The position numbers and the translations under genes are program-made. A stretch of DNA of 64,000 nucleotides from Margaritispora aquatica. Taxonomy: Eukaryota > Ascomycota > Leotiomycetes > Helotiales > Discinellaceae. Shown here piece by piece: positions 1 through 10,603 of this stretch (its first letter is position 1; each line of letters begins with the position of its first letter). Below the pieces are notes generated by a model. It was not told the origin of the DNA, searched no databases, and worked only from the letters and a program-made list of their open reading frames with translations. The stretch spans positions 930,001 to 994,000 of the forward strand of contig VJWN01000011.1 of assembly GCA_007644065.1 (NCBI GenBank). The letters run 5' to 3'.

Positions 1-43
1 CGCGACGAATTCGTCACGTCCAGAATCATACTCAGGAGGCACC

Positions 44-2125
44 ATGCCCGCATCAGAATCTGCCGCTGCTTCCAAGCAGAATCTAAAGAAGCGGCAACGG
101 TCTCGAGATCAGAACCATCCGGATTGGAATGATTTCTACAAGAATGGGCTTCCGAAAGAAGTCATCATCATCGATGATACACCACCACCAGAGCCTTCGG
201 CTTCTGCAAGTTCACACAATTTGCCCGGACGTTCACTAGCAGACGCAAATGGGCAACCTGCTGCAAAGAAAAGACGGCGTGATGGTGCGGGTTCAGCCTA
301 TGACCCCGTCCACAACCTGGGGCCTTCCGTCTCGAACCATCGAAGTCCTGAGTACAAGGAAAACTCGGGCTCGACTGTGTCGACCGATCGAACCACTTCT
401 GCCATTCACACCACCGCTGCTACATCCTTGGGTTCACATTCCTCGAATGGCCAGAATGGCTACGAGGCGGCTGAAGAGGCACAGCCGGGGCAGAAACGGA
501 AAAGAACTGCAACGCGGCTGCAACTGGCAAATGAAGCCAAGCGGAAAGAATTAGAAACTCACGGCGACGCATTCACAAACTACAGGCCTCCACCGAGACC
601 ACCCATCAAAGCAGCGGAGGTGCCAGTCAAGCAAATTGCCGATGTACGTATCCAAGATCTTCAGCTGTGAAGAACACGGCTAACATTTAAGCAGAACTCA
701 TACACCAAGAATAGCAAAGTTGACGACGATGATGGACACTATATTGTTGTGCCAGATAGTGACTTGACCGACAGATGTAAGTATTGTAACCCCTTTGCCC
801 AGCCTCCATACCAATTACGCAATAGATCAAGTACACAAACTACTCGGACAAGGAACATTTGGCAAAGTTGTGCAAGCTCGAGATCGCAAACGCAACAAGG
901 CCGTTGCAATCAAGATTATACGATCGGTCCAGAAATACCGAGATGCTTCGAAGATAGAACTTCGAGTCCTTTCAACGCTGAAGGCGAACGATGCGGAGAA
1001 CCGGAACCGGTGTATCCATCTTCGAGATTGTTTTGACTACAGGGGGCATATCTGTATTGTGATGGATTTACTTGGTCAGAGTGTGTTTGATTTTTTGAAG
1101 GGCAATCAATTTGTCCCGTTTCCAAACAGCCAGATTCAAAGCTTTGCTCGGCAGTTATTCACAAGTGTTGCTTGTAGGTTTATCCAGGTATTTTGCATGA
1201 TATCAGCTAACAGGATTCTAGTTCTACACGATTTGAACCTGATTCACACCGATCTGAAGCCGGAAAACATCCTACTGTGTGACAGTGCTTACCAAGCATT
1301 CACATACAGCCGTAGAATTCCGTCTTCCTCAACTACTGTCAGCCGTCAAGCAGCGCAGAGGAGGGTACTCCTGGATACCGAGATTCGATTGATCGATTTT
1401 GGCTCGGCTACATTTCAGGATGAGTATCATTCATCCGTTGTGTCAACCCGACACTATCGAGCCCCAGAAATCATTCTAGGTCTTGGATGGTCATTTCCCT
1501 GCGATATATGGAGTATTGGATGCATCCTTGTGGAATTTTACACCGGAGATGCACTTTTCCAGACTCACGACAACCTGGAGCATCTAGCTATGATGGAAGC
1601 TGTGGTCAACAAAAGACTCGACACGGGTCTAATCCAATCGGTCAACGCAATGGCCAAAAGAAATGGCGGAAATCCAGCAGCAAAGTAAGTCATCATACCC
1701 ATCATTATCACGCTTCTCTAACGTGACAACAGATTCTTCAAACGGTTAAAATTGGATTACCCACAAACAGACACCACGAGAGCCTCCAGGCGATTCGTCA
1801 AAGCTATGAAACGGCTAGATGTATGCCCAGTCTATCTTTACCAAAGTTGAACAGCAGCTAATTATTACAGGAAATCATTCCCGACAACAACAAGTTTTGC
1901 AGAAACTTTCTTGATCTCTTGCGAAAGATCTTTGTATATGATCCTGCATACCGGATTACCGCCCAAGAGGCTCTTCAACACCCATGGTTCAAGGAAGCCG
2001 CTCTTGCTGACGATGGTACTGAGGCTACCAAGATCCGGTTACAGCGGAAGCAACAGGAGGAGGAGAGAACGCTCGCAGCTGCTGCTGCTGCGTCCTCCTC
2101 GAGAGGAAATGGTTATCGGAATTGA
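44..2125 (+). CDS. KNS1: LAMMER dual-specificity protein kinase
   Basis: CLK/LAMMER-family kinase (Kns1/Lkh1 type), which phosphorylates SR-type splicing and transcription factors. Six exons are inferred, with introns at 644-694, 777-825, 1174-1221, 1685-1732 and 1821-1870, giving 611 aa. Residues 1-200 are a low-complexity, basic, presumably disordered region. The kinase domain starts at DRYQVHKLLGQGTFGKV (P-loop from about residue 235). The catalytic loop HTDLKPEN lies at about 352-359, and DFGSATF follows. The diagnostic EHLAMM motif is at 463-468. The 48-nt third intron keeps the frame open, so retention would insert 16 codons between the P-loop and catalytic loop. The C-terminus has a Q/E stretch and a poly-Ala run. 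The ATG at 44 fits, but the window edge is only 43 bp upstream, so an earlier start cannot be excluded. Family assignment is secure; the exon borders are inferred. Confidence 0.93.
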
Positions 2126-2619
2126 ATCGGGAAGCTGGACTGAAACTAAATAAATGATGCATGAAATGACGGCGTATGGGACTGGGGCATATTATAGCAT
2201 TCTTACTCTTGGATCAATCCACATGTTGGCCAGAGAAGTGGGGTGGTCTTAATGTGTATGACGTGGAATTGTATCATAGGTAGCGTTGTCTCTCGACTTA
2301 CTCTGGACTATGGTTCGGAAAATCATGGATATGGGAAGTGCAATTCGAGGATTTCAAAATGTTGATGAATAAATGCATGGATTGGGTGATTACAGGAAAG
2401 ATACCACTGGGAGCTCTAATACGATTGAGTTGACGAAACACCACTCTGCAGCTGCTGTGCATATGTATCAGGCTTCTTGGAATTGGGCTATGTGAAGCAA
2501 CCACAGCCTTGCAGGCGAGGCTGATGACTCAGCGAGGCGCAACATTTTCTGTAAGTGTATGCACTTGCATGAATGAATTGTAACATCGCAGTCAATGGTA
2601 TTGAGTGGTTTCGAAGCTC
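2126..2619. other. Intergenic, kinase 3' / tRNase Z 5' region
   Basis: I see no coding signal here. The stretch must hold the kinase 3' UTR and the tRNase Z promoter. The only motif noted is the TGACTCA site listed separately. Confidence 0.6.
2525..2531 (+). promoter_or_regulatory. TGACTCA Gcn4/AP-1-type site
   Basis: A perfect palindromic TGACTCA heptamer lies 89 bp upstream of the tRNase Z start. Gcn4/CPC1 and AP-1-like bZIP factors bind this sequence. A single 7-mer can occur by chance, so this is only a candidate for amino-acid-starvation control. Confidence 0.25.
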
Positions 2620-5379
2620 ATGCGCAAATTTAATCTGGCCTTTGCGAGCCTAGGAAATCTTGGTTCCAGAGTTGTCAGTGAATTGACTTTGCTCACAAGG
2701 TCCCTACACGCATCTCAGCGTAACAATATTACCACTAGAAGGCTGAAGCATTCAAATCTTAGCCAAATTATTCGAGGTCCAAATTTCTTTAGACACGCAG
2801 CTTGGAACTGTCCAGAATACTACCTCGCATTCGAGGAGAAGCCAAAGTCTTATCTTGGCGTACCGCCTCGAGAAGCAGAGACCTTGTCAGGAGAGACCAG
2901 AATGCGGTCCTACGTTCAGTTTGTGAGCACGCCCACGGCGGACACGCCAGGCACGACTCTCATGCTGCATTTCGACGCGCAGAGATATCTGATTGGGAAC
3001 ATTGCAGAGGGCACTCAGCGGACATGCGTGCAGAGGAAATTGGGGCTAGGGAAGGTCGAGAATGTCTTTCTGACAGGCACTACGTCTTGGGGAAGCACCG
3101 GAGGCATTCTGGGCATGATCTTGACTTTGGCAGATCAGACTACGACGTCGTGGGAGGAGCGGAAGAAAGTTGCCGAGGCGACGGCTAGGAGGAAAGGTCT
3201 AGATGGCAATGCGGTGGAGAAGGAGGAGAAGCAGTGGTTGAATCTCCATGGTGGGAAGAACCTGACTCATCTTCTGGCGACGGCAAGACGGTTTGTGTTC
3301 AGGAAGGGCATGCCGGTGCGGATCAATGAGTTTAGAGAGGAGGACGATACCCCCAAAAAGGACTGGGAGCCCACATGGCAGGATGATAGAATCAAAGTCT
3401 GGGCTATGGTCATAGCTCCCGAGCATCGTAGTCCGAAGAAGAGAACACATGACGAGTTCTCTGGCGCTTCTACGCCTGAGACGGTCACCAAACTTTCAAC
3501 AGAAGAGGAATCACATAATGATCAACTCAGAAGATCGGTGGTGTCGTCTATGTTCGACTCGGACTGGCGTCTGGATGCACTTTTCAAAAAAAAGCTTTCG
3601 GAGGTAGTTCGCCCAACGATTATTTTCACTCGAGATGAGCATGGCAAGATCACCAAGTATACTGGACCTACCCTGGACGAAGACCCAGCAACACCAGATA
3701 TCGATGTTCTTGTTAGAAACCCCTGGCCTGGAGCAAAGATTGCGGAATTGCCCCCTACTCAACCTTCAAGCAATTCAATATGTTACTTTATCAAGAATCA
3801 CCCCCAACGAGGAAAATTTGATCCAAAGGCTGCTAAAGCAGCAGGTGTTAAGCCAGGAGCAAATTTCCGGTTGTTGACGGAAGGGCATAGCATCACTACA
3901 GAATCTGGAGCCGTTGTCACGCCTGATATGGTGATGGGACCAGGGAAGGATGGGAATGGATTTGCAGTTGTCGAGTTGCCAAATCAGTCCTATATTGGAT
4001 CTCTGATTACTCGACCGGAGTGGTCTTCAAAGACTGTCATGAGTGGTATTAGTGCTGTGATTTATATCTTAGGTCCTGGAGTACTAGAGGATCCTAGGTT
4101 GCAGGCATTCATGCAGGAGCATAAGTCAATACAGCATGTTGTTTCCTCGACAGATTGTTGTTCCAATTATCTCGCTTTAGAATCTCCAGCTTCGGCTGCT
4201 ATTCGCCTCAATCTTATCGACTCAGAACACTTTCCAATTCCAAAGTATAGCAACGAGGTTCCACTTCCTGCGGAAAATCCAAGGCCATATCAGAAAGCTA
4301 GGGCTGGCTTGACTTTGGGACTTGAACCTAGATATGAGGTCATGGAGAAAGATGTCATACGCTATTTGGATACCGCCGCTGTTGTCAATGAAGCTGATAA
4401 AGAAGTGCTGGCGTTAGCAGCGGAGGGTAGGAGTCAACTCACTGCACCTGGGTATCAGGAGAAGCTTGATAGAAATCAAGCAGATATCCCTAGCTTGGAT
4501 GCTGAGGTCACTACTCTTGGCACAGGATCAGCTTTGCCTTCAAAGTACAGAAACGTTTCAGCTACTCTGCTGCGTGTTCCTGGTTATGGTAGTTATCTTT
4601 TCGATTGTGGTGAAAACACTCTTGGTCAGCTGAAGAGAGTCTATGGGAATGAACTTCCTGCTATCCTGCGAGACCTGAAAGCAATTTGGATCAGCCATCT
4701 TCATGCAGACCACCATCTCGGCACAGCATCTGTGATAAAAGCATGGGCAGCTGAGACGAGTGTGGATGATGCAACAAAGGACAACAAGCTTATTGTCTCG
4801 TCTGATGATGCTATGCTACAGTGGTTGAAAGAATACTCCTCCGTAGAAGACTATGGTTGGGAACGACTTGACACCATTCCTATCAACGCAGCATTTGGTT
4901 ATATGCACAATTTTAACTCGGCAGAAACCGCGGCCTGCGGCCTTACAAAAATTACAGCCTGCCATGTCGAGCATTGCCATGGCGCACTAGCAGTTGTCTT
5001 CGACTTCCCTAACGGCTTCAAAGTCGCTTATTCGGGTGACTGTCGTCCCTCAAACCAGTTCGCCATCATTGGCCGTGGCGCCACACTCCTTATCCACGAA
5101 GCTACCTTCGATGACGAGCTACAAGGCGACGCATATGCAAAGAAGCACTCCACGACATCAGAGGCACTCAGCATCGGCAAGCGCATGGGCGCAAGGAGGA
5201 TTCTGTTAACGCACTTCTCGCAACGATACCAGAAGATTCCAGTCATGGATAGCGAGGGCGGCAAGGACCAGGTTGCCATTGTGGCGTTTGATTACATGCG
5301 TGTTAAGCTTGGCGATTTTGCTAAGCTGGAGGTCTATAAGAAGGCTTTGATGAAGCTTTATGAGGAGAAAGAGGATTAG
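2620..5379 (+). CDS. TRZ1: tRNase Z long form (tRNA 3' endonuclease)
   Basis: Zinc endoribonuclease of the ELAC2/Trz1 long type, which removes 3' trailers from nuclear and mitochondrial pre-tRNAs. It is a single exon of 919 aa from the first in-frame ATG at 2620; the open frame extends upstream only to a GTG at 2605. The N-terminal half is a degenerate metallo-beta-lactamase domain beginning MRSYVQFVSTPTADTPGT. The C-terminal half is catalytic: GTGSALPSKYRNVS, then the Zn motif HLHADHHLG at 693-701, then AYSGDCRPS, LIHEATF and LTHFSQRY. The first ~95 residues are rich in Arg, Ser and Leu with few acids, as in a mitochondrial presequence. A second methionine (ATG 2902) sits exactly where the conserved family core begins, suggesting two isoforms from alternative starts. 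The family call is firm; dual targeting is inference. Confidence 0.95.
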   Translation: MRKFNLAFASLGNLGSRVVSELTLLTRSLHASQRNNITTRRLKHSNLSQIIRGPNFFRHAAWNCPEYYLAFEEKPKSYLGVPPREAETLSGETRMRSYVQFVSTPTADTPGTTLMLHFDAQRYLIGNIAEGTQRTCVQRKLGLGKVENVFLTGTTSWGSTGGILGMILTLADQTTTSWEERKKVAEATARRKGLDGNAVEKEEKQWLNLHGGKNLTHLLATARRFVFRKGMPVRINEFREEDDTPKKDWEPTWQDDRIKVWAMVIAPEHRSPKKRTHDEFSGASTPETVTKLSTEEESHNDQLRRSVVSSMFDSDWRLDALFKKKLSEVVRPTIIFTRDEHGKITKYTGPTLDEDPATPDIDVLVRNPWPGAKIAELPPTQPSSNSICYFIKNHPQRGKFDPKAAKAAGVKPGANFRLLTEGHSITTESGAVVTPDMVMGPGKDGNGFAVVELPNQSYIGSLITRPEWSSKTVMSGISAVIYILGPGVLEDPRLQAFMQEHKSIQHVVSSTDCCSNYLALESPASAAIRLNLIDSEHFPIPKYSNEVPLPAENPRPYQKARAGLTLGLEPRYEVMEKDVIRYLDTAAVVNEADKEVLALAAEGRSQLTAPGYQEKLDRNQADIPSLDAEVTTLGTGSALPSKYRNVSATLLRVPGYGSYLFDCGENTLGQLKRVYGNELPAILRDLKAIWISHLHADHHLGTASVIKAWAAETSVDDATKDNKLIVSSDDAMLQWLKEYSSVEDYGWERLDTIPINAAFGYMHNFNSAETAACGLTKITACHVEHCHGALAVVFDFPNGFKVAYSGDCRPSNQFAIIGRGATLLIHEATFDDELQGDAYAKKHSTTSEALSIGKRMGARRILLTHFSQRYQKIPVMDSEGGKDQVAIVAFDYMRVKLGDFAKLEVYKKALMKLYEEKED

Positions 5380-6453
5380 AGGATTTGAGCGCTTAGAGCA
5401 GAGAGCAGAGAGCAGAGGACTGGACAGGATAAAATGGGTGGCGTTTGTGGTATGGGCATTTGAGCCGAGCTAGGCAAGCGAAGCGAACCGTGAAGCGTGA
5501 TTGTGTTATGTTGCATAGTTATGGCGTTGGGAAGAGATTCTTGTATAGGAGATGATGCTTTCTACTCTTGTTTCAAATTTAGAATTCTTCACTCCGTCTT
5601 TTGAGGATTGGTTCGAGTGAGTGTTGGCATTTCATTCAGGCCTAGAAGTGCGCTACTCCGTGAAAGAATCTTCACAAAACCTAGAGAAGTGAAAGTCACA
5701 GTCTTTGTGTTTATCTTTATCTAGATGTCAAAAATAGGTAACTGACGGTAGTCCACCGTGTTCCAATTAAGCGAGCTCGCTTACCAAAACCCAATACCTA
5801 CTACACTCGCTGCAACAAAGAACATCTCTCAAGGAGTCCCAGTTCAATATCAGACTTCAAGGCAATCTGGATTGAGCATCGAAGCTACCTCTTGTATTGT
5901 ACTGCAACAAACGCTACCATTCTTTCCACTTGCAAATTGGCGACCAAAGGTCCCAGCTGGTACTTTTGAACAATGGTGTGGTGTTATTTAGCTACCTTAC
6001 TTTTTTGCTAGTCAGAGGAGAAGGGGACAAAGAACACACAAGCGAGCGAGCGAAAGTTCCAGTAATCCACACACGAGATCCATACACGAGATCGCACTTG
6101 ACAAAGAAGAAGAGGGCAGTGGAATGAACTAGGCCGGTTGGTTTGTTTGTTTGTTTGCTCAAAGAAAGAAAGATGTTAGTTGCTTGGTGGGTTGCCTGCC
6201 TTCCTGTCTGTCTTTCTGCCAAACATGCTCGGAACAGTGCTGAGGAGGGGAGATATCTTGGATGGGTCTGCTCTCTTCCTGCTTCCTGCATGTAGGAGCT
6301 GAACTTGGAGATACGCAAACATTCTGGGTTAGTGGAGAGCAGATTGATTGATCATTGCGGATTTGGAATACGGATATCAAGCAAGACATCGAGCGTACAC
6401 AAAGAAACCATAAACACACAAACCGGACACGGGCACAGACACAGACACACAAA
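5380..6453. other. Intergenic, 1.07 kb
   Basis: No supported gene. There are AGAG-rich short repeats just after the tRNase Z stop, a GTTT tetranucleotide run (about 6140-6157), and a CA/ACAGAC-rich stretch immediately before the start of the next gene that probably forms its 5' leader. Confidence 0.5.
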
Positions 6454-8313
6454 ATGCCCAAACCATCCCCCCCACCAGCCCCCAAACTCGCCACCCTCCG
6501 CACCAAACACCTCACTCAACTCTCAACCCTCCTCACCCTCCCACCGGGCATCAAGCCCACGCACCCCGCCTGGCTGCACCACCAAGCCGCCTTAATCCCC
6601 ACGCTCTCAACCACGCTCCTCCGCCCCACCTCGCCCCTCCTCCGCCTCGCAATGCACCTCCCCTTCTCCCTGCCCCAAGCAACGCTCTGCCCAACCCACA
6701 AGCCACTCAACCCGTTCCTCGTGCACGGCGCCTTCCTCGCCGTCACGGCGGAATGCACGACGCGCCTCGCGCGCCTGGTCACCAACTCCAACGCCAGCTC
6801 TAACTCCAATGCCGGCGTAGAAGCGTTGCCGCCGCACATCGCGCTGTTCGTGCGTCGGCTCCAAGGCCTCAGCGCGCTCTGGATGCACGAGGCCGCGTAC
6901 CGCGTCGCCTTTGCCGTGCTGCCGCACGAGGCGCGCCATGAGCGCGTGCAGAGCCACTGTGAAGCCTGCGTGCTGGCGCGCATCGGCGGCGACGAGCAGA
7001 TCCTGTGTGATTTGCGCGCGGCGATGCTGGGGCGGAAGAAGAAGCGCGGGTCGGTGGAGGGCTTGGCGAGGTTGGTGGAGTGCTGGATTGAGGGCTTGGA
7101 TGTCCCTGTGCAAAGGAGGAATTTGGTGCGTGAGGTTAGTGAGGGTGTGGGCAGGGAGGTCAGGGCTGTGAGGAGGGCGAGGCAGCTGCTGAGGAGGGAG
7201 GGGAGAGGGGAGAGAGGTGGTGGTGTTGGGTCACCGGCGCATGTTCCGAGGATCTCGCTTAACGAGGCGGATACGGCTGTTGGCGACGCAAATCTCACGC
7301 CCAAAAGCTGGAACAGCACAGACTCGACTCTCGTTCCTAAATTCTCGCCAGAGATCCCACGGCGCTCATCAGGACTCCTCGATCCTAGTTCCAATCTCAA
7401 TCCATTCGCCGACCCCTTTACAACTCGCACCAGACGACCCAGCTCCTCACGTGCCTCCTCCGCGTCCTCCTCTACCCACCACTGCTCACCTTACGACTTC
7501 AACTCCGACGACGAGCATCCTCTCATCTCTCGCGAATATCAAAACCAAGACCAAGATCCAGACGACGAGGCGCACTACGAAAACTCGATCGTAGAGTACT
7601 ACGCCCGTCTCCCTTCCGCATCCGTCGCCGGGGATCGTACGTCCATCCACCCCGCCTTCGCGAGGAAGGACTCAGAAACTTATCCGCATGCTTCATCCTC
7701 CAAAGCAACTACCAGCGCATATCGCGACTCCGTCGTCTTTGACAACGAGACTGGGACGTTCGCTCGTCGCGTGAGGAGGCCGAGGTTTAGGAATCCGTTC
7801 GCTGATTCTAACTCTCGTCTTGATGAGGATGTCGATGTGGATGTGGATGTGGATGTGGATGTAGATGTAGATTTAGATGTAGATGAGGATCTGATGCCGA
7901 AACCACTAGCTCCTACGCCGCCGAAGAAGACGAAGAAGACGACGACGACGACGACGTTGGAGGGTGGTAGACATAGAAATAAGGCAGCGTACACGGCTAG
8001 TGTATACAGCCGCGACGGCACGGAAGATGCTTCGCAGCGGGCAGCTGAGCTGGCGATTTTTTCGGGGCTGTTGAGACGAGAACCGCAGAAGGAGGCAGAG
8101 GAGCAGGCGAGGGTTTATAGGGGGTTAGTCGGGGAGCTTGGGGATGACGAGGTGGGCGAGGAGGAAAAGGAGGAAAAGGAGGTGTCGAGATCAAGGATGA
8201 GTGGGTTGCTGGGTGGTGGAGCGAGCGACGGGAGCTGGGAGGATGAGAGCGTGGCTCCTACGGAGAGGAGTCGAGGGTCGAGGTCGACGAGGTGGAGTGA
8301 TTTCTATGATTGA
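6454..8313 (+). CDS. Hypothetical protein with Asp-Val repeat
   Basis: I do not recognise this as a named family. It is a single exon of 619 aa from ATG 6454, which follows an AC-rich leader; an in-frame extension upstream has no plausible start context. The first ~260 residues look folded and helical (LTHP-type Pro/Leu-rich start, then HEAAYRVAFAVLPHEARHE and a long Arg-rich helix near 215-260). The rest is low-complexity: Ser/Pro-rich, an acidic (Asp-Val)n run, poly-Thr, and Glu/Lys stretches, ending WSDFYD. GC content and G/C-ending codons are markedly higher in the first kilobase than in neighbouring genes. Because of that GC bias, an antisense frame of ~300 codons is also open at 6516-7430, which I treat as a shadow. 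The gene is convergent with the hydrolase downstream. It is probably a real lineage-restricted fungal gene of unknown function. Confidence 0.75.
   Translation: MPKPSPPPAPKLATLRTKHLTQLSTLLTLPPGIKPTHPAWLHHQAALIPTLSTTLLRPTSPLLRLAMHLPFSLPQATLCPTHKPLNPFLVHGAFLAVTAECTTRLARLVTNSNASSNSNAGVEALPPHIALFVRRLQGLSALWMHEAAYRVAFAVLPHEARHERVQSHCEACVLARIGGDEQILCDLRAAMLGRKKKRGSVEGLARLVECWIEGLDVPVQRRNLVREVSEGVGREVRAVRRARQLLRREGRGERGGGVGSPAHVPRISLNEADTAVGDANLTPKSWNSTDSTLVPKFSPEIPRRSSGLLDPSSNLNPFADPFTTRTRRPSSSRASSASSSTHHCSPYDFNSDDEHPLISREYQNQDQDPDDEAHYENSIVEYYARLPSASVAGDRTSIHPAFARKDSETYPHASSSKATTSAYRDSVVFDNETGTFARRVRRPRFRNPFADSNSRLDEDVDVDVDVDVDVDVDLDVDEDLMPKPLAPTPPKKTKKTTTTTTLEGGRHRNKAAYTASVYSRDGTEDASQRAAELAIFSGLLRREPQKEAEEQARVYRGLVGELGDDEVGEEEKEEKEVSRSRMSGLLGGGASDGSWEDESVAPTERSRGSRSTRWSDFYD
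7822..7890 (+). repeat. GATGTG hexanucleotide repeat in coding sequence
   Basis: A tandem GATGTG/GATGTA array encodes alternating Asp-Val. The 6-nt period keeps the frame for any copy-number change, so length variation between strains would change the protein without breaking it. Confidence 0.9.
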
Positions 8314-8682
8314 GTTTTGAGGCTAGAGATTTGGAACCCGGCATCGTATCGTTAAAGATCTTTTCTGAGTGTACGCCTTTCATTTCTCCCACAAGCGACC
8401 CCTTTCTCTCATACCATGCCATTTGGTTTTGAGTTAGGCAGCATAGTAAATATACTATTATTCTTTGAAATTTGAAAATATGCTTTCTTTTCGCTTCAAC
8501 ATCCTATTGACTTGGCTGTCATCTCAATTGTGCGAAATTGACAAAGTACACATATCTACACAAAGGAACCTCAAGATCTCAAGGCACCCTACCATCAATA
8601 CTTCGTCTGTGTCATTGTACAACAATTCTGCCGATTGATGTTCGGCTTCTCAATAAAAGGTATACGCAGCTAATTAAGAGAC
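8314..8682. other. Convergent 3' spacer
   Basis: AT-rich spacer between two convergent genes, presumably holding both 3' UTRs. AATAAA-like stretches are visible (for example CAATAAAAGG near 8651-8660), but no gene. Confidence 0.5.
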
Positions 8683-9667
8683 CTAAGCCTTCACGATACC
8701 AGCAATCCATTTCTCAATTACCTCCACAACAGCCATATACCCTTTATCCTCCTTACTCGGAAATCTCGCAATACTAATATGATCACCGCGGATTCCCTCG
8801 CACGGCAGGCCTTGGAGGGCAGCCGAATGCCACGGCACAACCTGCACAAAACATCAGCTCTTTCACGTTCTCGATCTCCACTGACGAGAATAAAACTCAC
8901 CAACCCAACATTCTCAACACCATTCATCTCGTAAAAACAGCACCCCTGCACCACCTTCTTCCCCGCGTGTCCTCTCGCCTCCCGAACCACAGCCCACTGC
9001 TCGTCAGTTTCGCACAGCATCTTCGCACCCGGCCTCAGGACATGCTCGACATGCTCATCCGTCCCATGCAGCATCATCCCCAACAGCATCAGCGTGCGTT
9101 CCCACCTCACCAAATCGGTCCCCACGTGCGGCGTGCCCAGATACACGATCCCGACCGTGGAAAATAACACTGCGGAGCGCGATTTGTCGTCCGGCTCATC
9201 GTGGCATAGCAGCAGAGCCTGCTCGACCACCTGGCCACCAAGCGAATGCGCTATGAAGATCAAGGGCCGGTGGAGCTCGCTGCTGCCTGTACGCGACGAA
9301 GCAAGTGCCGTGAGGAGATCCAAGGAGTGCGTGGCCAGGTTTTGTGGCGAGCTTGGGTCGAGGAAGTGTGTGAATGCTGCCGCGTACCCGAACGTGAGGA
9401 TCCGCGCTGGAGGGAGGGATGTTGGGAGAAGAGAGGAGGGCCAGAAGGCCGTGGATTTGGGATCTGTCCAGGTGCTGGTGCGGTTTCCGGTCAGGCTGTG
9501 GATGAAGACTATACTGTGGGGAGTTTTTGGTTTAGCGATGCGTACGATATGGAAGAGGGAAGTGAAGTTTACTCGACCGTTGGTTTGGATTCCGATGGTT
9601 CGAAGAGAGTTTGCAGGCCATATTCGCCGGTTGTTGGGTTTATTTCGTGGGGTTTGTGGATTGCCAT
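8683..9667 (-). CDS. SERAC1/PGAP1-like alpha/beta hydrolase
   Basis: Stand-alone serine hydrolase of the fungal family whose N-terminal alpha/beta fold often precedes NB-ARC, TPR or ankyrin domains. Three exons (introns 9514-9572 and 8842-8900) give 288 aa. It starts MAIHKPHEINPTTGEYGLQT. The first strand is TVDIVFIHSLTGNRTSTWT, with the HSLTG oxyanion region; splicing joins TVD to IVFIH in frame. The nucleophile elbow is IFIAHSLGGQVV, an A-x-S-x-G rather than G-x-S-x-G form. GIVYLGTPHVGTD follows, and the likely catalytic His is in IRGDHISIARF near the C-terminus. No signal peptide or membrane segment is evident. The protein ends directly after the hydrolase fold, so the usual signalling and repeat domains are absent. 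The natural substrate is unknown. Lipase/esterase chemistry is inferred from the fold. Confidence 0.85.
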
Positions 9668-10603
9668 CTTGGGGGTATTTTGAGTGTTATTTTGTTACAA
9701 GCTTGAAAGTACAGGGAACGAGATGAGATGGGTGGAGATGGGAGTTATGGAGTTGGGTTTTATATGTAAGTTTAGAATTCGCGATGTCCTGAATAAGCGA
9801 GGTGCGTTTGGCGGGTAAGTGCGGGTTGTTGCATCCAAAGGTCAGGCCACGTCCAGCTAGCCAGCTAGGTAGCTACCGTAGCTGCACCTACACCCCAAAA
9901 ACGTGGGGTATGGGGAGATTTCTGGAACGGGGTTTGTGGGGGAAGTATTCGTAGTGGTTGCGGGGTTTTATGTCTGTGGCAATTAGGGATTTCGTTTGGT
10001 GGAGGCGAAATCGCTTCACATCTGGTGATTTTGCACTTTTGGGACTTGAATCGCCTGCGTGGCTGGCAAGGTTTATGGTTCGATTTTGGGGTCGTTTGGT
10101 ATGTTTATCGGAAGGGGTTGTTGCGGCGTGGAAGTGAACGAACGAACGAACGGGTTTCCGGAGAATAGAATAGGCTGTATGGAGTGAAGCAGTGATAGGT
10201 TTAAAGAGCTGTGAGACATACATAACAGAGAATGGTGCTGCCATCTATCTGCTTGTGTGTTGAGCAGATTGAAGCAAGTATACAGCTGGATCCTTGGTTT
10301 TTTAAGGCAATTATGTCGTGGTTTCTAGGCACGCTTCTTCTTGAGGATAGATACGAAGACATGCTGAGATGGGGTATCGTCTTATATCTTACATCCTACA
10401 AACGATGACTTCACAATAGGTACCTTATCCAAGGCAAAATCCTCAAGCAAAAACTACTCGCCTGTGCAGAGTAGCAAAACCTTTGAAAACCTTTGAAAAT
10501 ATCCAGGTTTCAGATGAGTGTGATTGAAAAGAGCCTTTGGATATTGTGCATCAAAAATTCATCATTTTCCACGATCAATTAAGTCTGCCTATCTATGTCC
10601 ATG
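9668..10603. other. Intergenic with one doubtful small ORF
   Basis: Spacer upstream of the hydrolase, containing a short ACGA tetranucleotide run (about 10137-10152). The only open frame worth mentioning is the 118-codon one listed separately. Confidence 0.45.
9888..10244 (-). CDS. Doubtful 118-aa basic hypothetical ORF
   Basis: An ATG-to-stop frame of 118 codons whose product is basic (rich in Lys, Arg, His and Pro). It starts MAAPFSVMYVSQLFKPITAS, which could pass for a short hydrophobic or presequence-like N-terminus. I recognise no motif, and neither splice sites nor codon bias make it convincing. It may be a chance frame in the promoter shared by flanking minus-strand genes. Confidence 0.2.
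   Translation of the reverse strand: MAAPFSVMYVSQLFKPITASLHTAYSILRKPVRSFVHFHAATTPSDKHTKRPQNRTINLASHAGDSSPKSAKSPDVKRFRLHQTKSLIATDIKPRNHYEYFPHKPRSRNLPIPHVFGV

Noticed and set aside
7822..7890. Considered as a CRISPR-like or minisatellite array.
   Set aside because: It is a 6-bp coding repeat with no spacers; a CRISPR array is not expected in a fungus.
9094..9726. 210-codon plus-strand frame.
   Set aside because: It lies antisense to the hydrolase gene, whose motifs and splice sites are convincing on the minus strand.
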